Shown here: one piece after another, positions 53,894-64,000 of the stretch | Layout of the letters: every line of letters starts with the position of its first letter | Position numbering within the stretch: the stretch's first letter is position 1 | NCBI GenBank assembly: GCA_964007475.1 | Contig: OZ023273.1 | Coordinates: forward strand, 126,155,812 to 126,219,811 | Direction: 5' to 3' | Source of the DNA: Hybos culiciformis | Taxonomy: Eukaryota; Arthropoda; Insecta; Diptera; Hybotidae | Length of the DNA stretch: 64,000 bases | Program-made: the position numbers and the translations under genes | The notes under the pieces: model-generated | What the model saw: the letters and a program-made list of their open reading frames with translations, nothing else | Database searches by the model: none | Told to the model about the DNA's origin: nothing

Positions 53894-56800
53894 CTGCAAA
53901 TAAAAAAAATAAATTAAATTAAATAATTTGAAATTTTGAGATAATGAAAAAATATAATAATAAATCATTTTAGTAGCGATAAAATTTTATTAATAGAGTG
54001 TAATAAATAATTTTTTTATTTAATATACTATCAATTTTTACACTTTTACAAACATAGATTATTAAGTTTGATTATTGATTTTATTACTAACGGAATATAA
54101 ATAAATTTTTATTTTTATTGACGATATTTATAATTCAAATATCTGGTATTCATCGATTAACTAACTATGTATCTATATAAATAATAAAATATCTTGATAA
54201 ACATTTGACATTTTGGCTACTGCTTTGGGCTTATAAAGACAATATATTTATGTAGATTGAAATCAATTGACTGATAGACTCAAATACCAAATACTCAAGT
54301 ACCTACTTAATATTATTTTTACTATTCGTTCTCTTGTTTTGAAACCTATTGTTTTGATATCATTTTAACATTATTTCAAATTATACAAATTAGTACTAAT
54401 ATGCACCATGGCTTTCACATTACTTAATTAAATTCATAAAAAAGTTGACTGCATTAATAAATTTAAATAATAATGAAAATTAAATTAACATCTTATATTC
54501 TCGTTAAAAAATTTAAATTTAGAGACTAAAGGAATCCTTTAAATACTTATATACAATTGAATACCATTATATTGCATAAAAAATATATTTGCTAATTTTA
54601 AATGTAATTTAATTAATTTCTCTAGCAAATTAAGGACAGGAAATAATGCATAATATAAATTATAATTGTTTTCAAGTTTATGCATCAGTGCATCAGTAAA
54701 CATTGGTCTCAACACTTTGAAGTACATATATCTAAAATTAGATTAGAAAAGAGAAATTATGCTGATTTTATTGTTTTACAAATTAAACAACGAATCTTGC
54801 TAACAGATTGGATTACAAATTACAATACATCGATATTCGTATTTAAAATGTTAAAAATGTTTCTAAATTTAAAGTTTAAGAATATATTGATGTACATTTA
54901 TAAACATGAAAAAAAAAAAAATTCTTTTTTTCGAGCATTATTGTGATGATTAAGCTTGATGATATTGAAATAAATAATTCTTATACAAAGTTAGGCAAGA
55001 ATATAGAAAACTGAATAAAAATAATTAAATAAATATTAAAATAAAATTCATTCTGAAGCTTTATTTAAAAGTTCAAAAAGAATTTCCGATTTCATTAATG
55101 AATGACAGTTTAGGTTATAATAACGAAAATATCTTTTATGTACATTGAAACATAAATAGTATAAGGTTTTAAGATTTTTTTTTATTTCAAATATACTCAA
55201 TTTTTTTTTTTTCAGACAGAATTATGTTTTTTTATGAATTCAAGTTAAACATTTTTTTTTTGTATTTTTGACTTCTTTATTAATTTATTTAAAAAAAGAG
55301 AAAAAAAAAGATAAAACGGTACAGCTATGTATGTATCCAGTTTATGAATACTATTCATTAGGAATATTAAAAAAGAAAAACAAAATAATAAACTGCATTT
55401 ATTTACAGTCATAAAAACTATTTTCTACATGTATGAATTATTATTTTCATAAAATAAAATTTAATACAAACAAACGTCGTTGGCCTTATATGTGACACAT
55501 ATATTTCGGGGTTGGCGACAAAGATAAATATTAGATACACATAGGTTTCTTTTTCTTGGAAAATTCAATGAAAATAAAAAATCTGTTTTTTAATTAGTTG
55601 TTAAAACAAAAAGTATGTTTTAGTTATATATATATCCAATCTTAATTGAAAACTTAAGTGAAAATTTTTATTTATATAAGAAAGCAAGAAAAAAAATCAG
55701 ATTTTACCAATTTTCTTCTTCAATAATATTTTATCAAAGAATATTATTCATAACTCAATCAATTTTATACTATATTATAATACTCAGGATAGGAATACTA
55801 ATATTATATATATATACTTTATTTAATTATTTAATTTTAATTTAAATTAAACAATTATTGACTTTATACCTATTGATATTCTTATATAGAAACGAAAATA
55901 TCTTTTCAAATATTATTAAATAAAATTATGTTTTTGATATTTGAATTTTAAATACCTGATTTATTTTTCGTTTTCAGAATGAATAAAAAAATATATATAG
56001 TATACAAATGTATAATACATATATTATTTTTGTGTATTCAATCTGGAAAAAAATATTTATAATTTGACTTCTTTATTAATTTATTTTAGAATTCAGAATA
56101 AAATATTTTACACTAAGAAAAAAGATAGGTACTCCATTAGGATTTAAATAAAAGCCGCTATATCGGAATATACTAAGTGTTAATATTTGCATTGAAAGAA
56201 TACAACAATTAAAAATATTTGATATTTGGTGTATCTTATAAAAACATTCTTAATTGACTTGATTAATTTTCATCATTATTTTGTATTTTTAGTTTATTTT
56301 TATTTGTATTAAAAAATAAAACACCTAATGGAGTATTATTAAAAAATAACATACCGAGAAAATTAAAAAAAAAGCTAACAACTTTCTTGCTAATGAAGAA
56401 AGTACAAACATCTGTTTTATGTTCTCGTAGGTATTTTTTCATTTTATTTATTTATGCACACATTACAAGAGATGGCCCACAAAAAAGATTTTTGAAGAAA
56501 ATACAAATTGAATTCAAATAACAATATAATAATTATAAAAACACAGAATAAATAGGTAATCAACTATTGTAGGAAACTTCTCAAAAATGTGTTATTAATG
56601 TACGACGTTACGACAATGTTGAACAATTTAAAGATTTTAAGCATTAAATTTTCTAAGTGTATGTATGTGTATATATCAAATTCAATTTCTATTCATTTTA
56701 GGAAAATAAAAACAGAACAAACTGAATTTATTTACAGTGGTAAAAAATATATCGAAATTGCTAAGAGGTGCAATGGTATATGCTTTGAATTTATCCCGAA

Positions 56801-59800
56801 GATATTCAATATATACACTTAAAGTCAATGATTATCTTTAATTAAGATTAAAACCAAATATAATTAAATCTTTATAACTTTATAATGGTATTTAAAATAT
56901 AAAACCTAAAAATTGGAAAAATTAAATTATATGTTTTACTGTTATAAAAATGCGAGAGAAAATTGGAAATTTATTGTTAATTTAATCTATTTAGAATACG
57001 TTAGGGCAATACTATTTGACTAAAGTAACTTTTTTTTTTTTTTGTTGTATACTAAAAATAAAAATTAATAAGAAAAGAAAATAAAATGTATGCAGCGAAT
57101 ACTCTCACAGACAGTGCAGTTGCTATAAATTATGAAAATGGATATTTTGTCAACCAGTTGGTATATTTGAATTTAATTGAATTATGCTAATTGCCATATC
57201 AATATCGAATTGAGTTAGCTGTTATATGTTCTACAGAAATAATATTTATTTTTAAAAACATATATTTATGCTGAGAAATGTGAGACGAAACCCTACTGAG
57301 CCTATTTATCGGCTTTTTTTTTTTTTAATATTAAGTATCTATTGGATATTATAAAATTCAGTGTTCAAAATTTTAAACTAATTTTGTGAATTCTTAAGTT
57401 TTATATGAAATTTTTTTATTTTTCACCAAAAATATAAAAATTTCAGCAGCCTTAAATCATATGTAAATTTAGTAATTCTTATGTTATTTTTAAGATAAAA
57501 ATCAATAAATTTTAATGCCGCTCGCTAATTTATTCTAAAAATGCATTTAAATTAAATAAAGATATGGTAATTTCATTTTAACACTATTTTAAACATTTTT
57601 AAAATTCATTTTGTAATAAAAAAGCTATATAATTTTGTTTTTTTTTTTTTTAAATACATATACCTATTTTGAATAAAATAAATTCAAAAATATAAAATAA
57701 AAATAATAATAAAACAAAATATTTTAATTTTTTTTTTTGTTTTTGGTTTATTTTTTATTATTGTGAATCAAATTTGCATAAGATTCTAATAAATCAACAA
57801 CAAATTAATAACAATTCGACATTCATTATTTCCGAGAAATATCTTCTTTCTTTTAAAATCTCAATTAATATGCAAAAATACTTAATGTGTATATATACAT
57901 ATATAAAAAATTAGTATTTTTATGGTATTTTAATTAAAAACAAGTTGAAAGTCTATAATCAAATATCTTTTAAAGAAAAAGAAAAAAAAGCCAGAAGGGC
58001 TTATTAGTAACTAAAAATATCATTTTGTTTACTTTTCTTTTAGTTTTTTTTTTTCGAACTACCTATATTTAATTGGCAATTAATTGTGAATGATATATAC
58101 GATATAAAGGGATAGAGGACAATAATAAAGTAACTCTTATTTGGTTATTTTTTTTGTAATAATTTTTTTTTTAATATATGAAATAAATAAAGATACAAAA
58201 TATAACTTTGAAAAATATATATGTAAATATCTTAGTCTGGTATTTAGGGATATTAAGGTAAATTAGCGGAATATTTATTAGGTTACATTAATTAAAGACA
58301 GCAAAATGTATAATAAATCAAAATTGGGCGCCTTATTTTGGAACCATGATAATATAAACTTATGATTGCGCTTTCTTCTCCCATTATACTTTATCATTAT
58401 TCATTATTTATTATATTATCAACCATCAGTAACCAATGATCAAAGTTATCTAAATTATGGCTGAATTAAAAATTAAAATCGCGAACATTTATAATGTTAG
58501 TAAAATTATTCGCGGAACTATCAAATAGGTCACTTGAAGAGCCATAAGTCATAGGTTCCATATGCCTGCATTAAACTGTTCTATACAATTATATCTACAT
58601 TATATGTATAATTATATTTATATACTATACTTGAATATTGTATCTAATTTATTCTTGCGCATACAAAAGTAAATTTTTAAGAAATTACAGTTTATATTTT
58701 TAGTTGCATATACTTAGTTATTATACTTAATTACATTTTGATGGACTAGACAGGATTAAATATTTTACCATTTTTTTTTAACAATTTTATATTATACATA
58801 AATATACATTTAACTACAGAGATATCGATTAACATTTTAAGGATTTTATTTCTGTAGAAATGTGAAGGAAATTTTTCAGTGGCAATGACCTATTACAAGC
58901 ATTTTCCAACAAAAATTTTCTTTTTATATCAAAAATGTTCATGATAAGGGGCGTGGAACTGATATGAAAAATATGAAAAAAAAAACGCGAATTTTTTTTT
59001 CTACATGTAGACAAAATAATAAAAGCAAATTCACTAACTTCCTTTATATTATGCCCATAGAAATTTTAAAATTTTATTGTTAATGCTTTTACAAACACAA
59101 AAAAAATAAAATAAAAAATTATTATAAATCCTAAATCTAAATTCTAATTATGTTTTGCATGCAAAATTAAAGTGTGTACAATATTGTTACTTTAAATTGA
59201 AAAAAAAAAAAAAATGAATAAGAGGCATAAGCATCTCGTGTTTGATATTCATAAAAACAAAATTCTAACGAAACACTTTCAACATGTGGCAAACAGATTT
59301 TAGTTACAAAAAAAAAAATAAAAATTATAAAAATTATAAAAATCATAAAAAAGGCGTCTACCTAGTTTTTTTTTTTTTGTTCAGTTTTGGAATTCCGATT
59401 ACTATTTTCAACATAATGTAAGTCTACTAAACATAATATACCATTATTTCAAGGGTAAAAAAAAAAAATTATTCCCCATTTCTTTGACAATTTTCTAATT
59501 TTTTTTTTCTAATTTTTTTTTTTTTGGGGTGGATAAACAATATCGGAAAAAACCTTTTATAGATTAAATTATAAATAAAAAAAACATTGTCGTGAATTTC
59601 AATAATAATAACTAAGCCGCAGCATAAAAATAACAGCTGCAAAATTTATGAGCCAAAGGACAACTTTTTTTTTTTTTGTATATACATACTTTTCTTTTTT
59701 AATATACATAATTCAATATTATATAAAATTGGGTGGGTCGTTATGAAAAAATAAAATAAAATTTATATTAAGGTAGGACGAATTAGATAATAATTTATAG

Positions 59801-62800
59801 AAAAAGGGCTTGAAAAATAAAACTTAGATATTTTATTTAATTAGAAGAAAAAATTAAAAGAGAAAATTCTTGTTGTATTATTTTCAGTACAAATAACTAA
59901 TGGCATTGCAAGAATGCAAGAAGTCGGTTGCTATGATCAAATAAATACTTCTGACTTAATAAGTATGTTGATTTTATAAATAGAAATAAAGGACAATTTT
60001 ATGATAACAAAATTTTAATAGAATAATAATATTTTTTTGGAAGAGTTCATATGAAAAAAGTTTAAAACATTTAAGATCAAAATGTTCAATGAAAAGTGAC
60101 AAAAATGTTACCAAATAATATAAGCTACGCTTAATAAGCCGAAAGAAAATAATTTTTAACATCTTTTTGTTAAAGACTTAAAAATTCTGAAGAGTATACA
60201 GTTAAGTCCATGTTTATTGGGAAATTATAAAAACTAAATGAAAAATTACGAACCAATAGCTAAATTGAAAACTACAGCGTTCACTGCACATTCTGATATT
60301 CTACAATAACTATTTATAACATTAATATAATTTCAACCAGTTCGACAATAAATAGAAATCAATAAAGTCAACATGACTAATAACTAAAAATAACTAAAGA
60401 TTAAAATCAGACAATTATTTTTCATTTAATTCTAATTTGCCAATTAAATCAAACTTAAAATTTAATAAAATTATCACTGTATAATTCAATTAATTATTAA
60501 TTTTTCTTGTTCATAAATACAAAAATATATATAATGGAAGGAAAATTAAAATTTTTCTTTTTCCTCTTTTTTCGATACACTCGAAAGATTCTTTTTTAAT
60601 TTTATATTTCAAAGTAAAAAAAAAAAAAAAATTTAATAGAATTTTCTGGTTATAAAAAAAAAACAGCAAGCACTATGTGCACAACTAAATTAAGGCATTT
60701 TAAATGAAAATATAATGCGACAAATTCAGGAGTGACATTGACAACATAGAATAATAAGTACCTAACAAAAAAAAAATTGGAATTTAAAGAATCCAATAAA
60801 AAAAAAGGCTAAATGGAAGTTAAAAAAAAAAGACAATTTAATAATAATACATAAAATTATGTTATCCATGGTCAAATATCATATTGCACACATGAATTCC
60901 TTTGGTATATAAATTTTTTTTTAATTAAGTTATTTTTTGTTTTTAATGAAAAATCATTACATAATTTATGTTCTTTGATGTGTTCAATAAGATGTGCGCG
61001 ATAAAATATCGATGACATAAATTTCTTAAAAGAAAATAAAAAAAAAAAAAATTACATAAAATTTTTTTTCTTTTCTGTTTTTAATAAACAAAAACATAAA
61101 ATGAAATTTTTTTTTCGTTTTTAAACCCAACAATATCAGGTGTTATTTTCTGAATTGTGTCCAATTTAAAAAATACACAATTTTTCTCCATAAGTATCTG
61201 TTTAAAAAAAATAAAAATAAAAAACGAAAAGAAAATAAAAAAATAAAAAAACTTTTTGTCATCGTCGTCGTTGGTCGTTGATGTTGTTTGTGCGCGTCTT
61301 TAACAACAACAACTCAAACAACCATGAAATTTGAAACCAATTAAGTCAGAAGTCATTTATATGATTTTTAACGATATTTTTATTTCTTAAAAATCGATTA
61401 TTATTGAGAATTTTGAAATTTATTGCTCATCTTCATAACTTTTATTAATTTATTACCCTGTTAGAGACTATGCGTTGATAATGTAAGTTAATTTTATTTT
61501 TTTGTTGTTATTCTCTTTTTTATTTTATTTTTATTTTTTTAAATTATTGTCGCACCTTTGTTAATTTTATTATAATTAACCTTTTAAAAAAAGTATATAA
61601 ATTTTTTTTATTTTTTTTTCGGAAACTTTTAATGAATTATTATCAATTTTTTTTAGATCAAAGAAGAGTAAAAATGAAAAAAAAAAATTAATGTAGTCTG
61701 GATAATTTATTGTTTGATTTTTTCTTTTTTATTCAATAAATAAATTCAAGTCAATTTGTCTGCCAAGGTTTAATAATGGATTTGTCAAATTAAATGAATT
61801 TCTTACTACTTTTTCGAATAGTTAAATAAATAAAAAGAAAAAAATTAAAAAAGCCATTTAAGTATAATTCATAGTAGATAAGTGTTAAACACTATTCAAC
61901 TATCAAATAACTTTCAATTTAAGAAAATTAATTCCGAACATCAAGTATCTACTTATTATACAAAAATTATAAACAAAAAATTGACAAAATTTTCTAATTT
62001 CATCAAAACAAAATAGAAAAATAGTCTCGAACATTAATTTCCTAAAAAAAAAAACTTGAAATGACAGTATGTAGTTTTAATAATGCCATCGTTTGATGGT
62101 AAATTTTATTAACACATTTTTATGTATATATCTCAAAAATGTATGTAAACATTATGTAAATAACTATGGTACTTATATTAATGATGCAGATTGTAATTAT
62201 TTGTGAATATTTTTTTTTTTTTTTAATATATACCCAAAAGCTTAGAAAGAATAAATATTGATTTCCTAAATAACAATATTTATCCTTCTTCCCTGTGGAA
62301 ATCATAAAAATATATTTAGGTATGGTACATCAAATATACAGTATATGTACTATATATATATGTTTAAGTATTCATATATAAAATATTTTCATTCTATCTA
62401 GATGGGATTAAATAATTTTTCATTATAAAAAAATAAACTTTGGAAGTTAAACTCTGCTGGATTGGTAATATATTTTTATTACAGTAGAATGTTGTTGTTT
62501 TTTTTTTTGCCAAATTTTTAGAAAATTGTTTTATCCTTTTTTATTGTTTGGTGAAAATATTATGCACTCAAGAGTCCTTTTCTGAACGGTAAATTTGACT
62601 CAATTTGGGTGTAAGTATACATTCAAACCTATATGTATCGAAACTTGCATTTCCAAATATAATTAAATGAAAAAGGATGTTTATTTTCGTATGTAATTGT
62701 GCATGTTAACATTTTGTTTGAAAATAATTTTATTCTATAACATGGTTTGATTATTCATCAAAAAAAAATTTTTTTAAAAGATGTGATGAAAACTAATAAT

Positions 62801-64000
62801 TGGAAAAATTAAACATCAAATTTGTAATTTTTTTTTGCATTTATAATGAAACAAACAAAAATGTATGGTTAAACAAAGTATATGAATGTTATGTGTGAGA
62901 AATTGATGTTGAACTTACATACATTTTATTATAACATACTATGCTGTACTACACATAAAAATATAGTGGTTCTGAGTAAACTAACTAAACAAACAAATAT
63001 TTTATATAGGTTTTATGTTATAAAATAATGATTTAAATGAGTTTATCCGTTTTTGAAGCTTATACTAACTAGAAACGCTAGATATTATGTATTTCTAGAA
63101 ACTCTAGATATAGTGTGTTTCAGTAAAGTGCAATATGTCTATTCGCATTCCCTTGCTTCAGTCAATCAATTAATATTCCTCAGTCATTTCTTAATGCAAT
63201 ACATGTTTCGTAATGGATTTTGAAATGAAACAAAAAACTAATTATAAAAACAAAAATGTAAGAATTCTTTAAAATTTTGTATGTACATAAGGAAAATAAT
63301 TTTTGTGTATATGAATTGAAAAAGAAAATGTATGTACCTTTATGCAATTGTGCATATTGATTTCTTGAATGCACGTAAACAAGAATCCCTGAAGTTCATT
63401 GAAATTTTTAAATTTTTAAAGGTTATTAACACAAAAATATTATATATTTATTATTGGCACAAAACGTAGATTAAATTTTACAATATTGATAATTTCTTTT
63501 TTATTTTTCATAGTAAAATTGATTTTTAAAAAAAAAACTGAATTGAACAGAAAAAAAAAAAAAATAATATTTTTATTAAAATAGAAAAATTTATTATATT
63601 TCATTCACTGACAACATGGGAATAATAAAAATTGTGCCCTAAAACATTTAATTTTGAAAATAACTATCGTATATAACTGTTTGTATATTATTTTCCGAGA
63701 TATTTTCCCCTTTTTTATTTATGTGTAATATAAAATTTATCCAGGAAAATACTATTTGATTTTATTTTTTTCCTTTTTGAACGAGAAAAAAGACGTTTAA
63801 TAACATTTTGCAGTATTTTCGTTATAAAAGTAAAAAAAATAAAAATAAATTTTTTGCCAAAAATTTATTTTATAGACAAAATTTCCTATTCCATTACACT
63901 TGTGCACCCTTATTTTTTTAAAAGGTTTATTTTCATTTCTTTATAAATATAATATAAATACCAGTCAAGAAAAGGGATGATTGTGAAATAAAAGACATTT
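53894..64000. other. Upstream or 5' UTR intron region without recognisable genes
   Basis: About 10 kb of AT-rich sequence with many A/T homopolymers. No protein family is recognisable on either strand; open frames are short, low-complexity and rich in Ile, Lys, Asn and Phe. It contains a possible small TA-flanked MITE (56132-56333), a short tandem array of an AAAAATTATA-like unit near 59320-59352, a small inverted repeat with CGCGAA/TTCGCG ends near 58480-58520, and a less AT-biased island at 61256-61330. If the acceptor at 53894 is real, this interval is a 5' UTR intron of CadN; otherwise it is promoter or intergenic sequence. Confidence 0.6.
56132..56333. mobile_element. Possible small MITE with 10-bp TIRs and TA flanks
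   Basis: CTCCATTAGG at 56132-56141 and its inverse CCTAATGGAG at 56324-56333 are each flanked by TA, enclosing 202 bp with no coding potential. Beyond ten bases the arms agree only weakly. Size and TA flanks would suit a Tc1/mariner-type MITE, but chance is not excluded in AT-rich DNA. Confidence 0.35.

Overview
The window is animal nuclear DNA, most likely from an insect. It is extremely AT-rich, with long A/T homopolymers and large introns. Its one recognisable gene is the N-terminal part of neuronal cadherin (CadN, N-cadherin), encoded on the minus strand. The exon translations match Drosophila CadN as I know it almost continuously, so an insect is well supported. The order and species cannot be fixed from the sequence; a dipteran or other holometabolous insect is my best guess.

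Layout in transcription order (high to low coordinate). 53894-64000 is upstream or 5' UTR intron sequence with no recognisable gene. 51637-53251 is the first coding exon, with start codon, Asn-rich leader, signal segment, prodomain and furin-like site; an acceptor at 53894-53895 suggests it begins in 5' UTR near 53893. A 14.6 kb intron follows and contains a ~100-bp-arm inverted repeat (45155-45391). Exons 2-6 are packed into 2.5 kb (34512-37036). Next come two homologous alternative exons in large introns, 7B (25941-26152) and 7A (23161-23351), then exon 8 (13258-13447). The rest of the gene (remaining cadherin repeats, EGF/LamG, transmembrane and catenin-binding parts) lies beyond coordinate 1. 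Exon phases add up exactly: with 7A the window encodes 1292 codons without a break.

The most interesting biology is the 7A/7B pair. Drosophila CadN is known to use mutually exclusive exons, and here the reading frame enforces the choice: including both or skipping both gives a premature stop within the joined exons. The swap changes the calcium-binding LDRE motif to LDRD, replaces an inter-repeat linker, adds an N-glycosylation sequon and, in 7B, inserts a seven-Asn microsatellite.

Non-genic structure includes a 1.7 kb non-autonomous DNA transposon at 8098-9803. It has 28-bp terminal inverted repeats, TA flanks, inverted arrays of a CCCGGAA motif and a 72-bp direct repeat in the middle. There is also a tRNA-derived SINE-like unit near 27370-27500, a possible small TA-flanked MITE at 56132-56333, and several relics and tandem duplications. 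No CRISPR, operon, rRNA or complete tRNA is present. No family-level search could be run.
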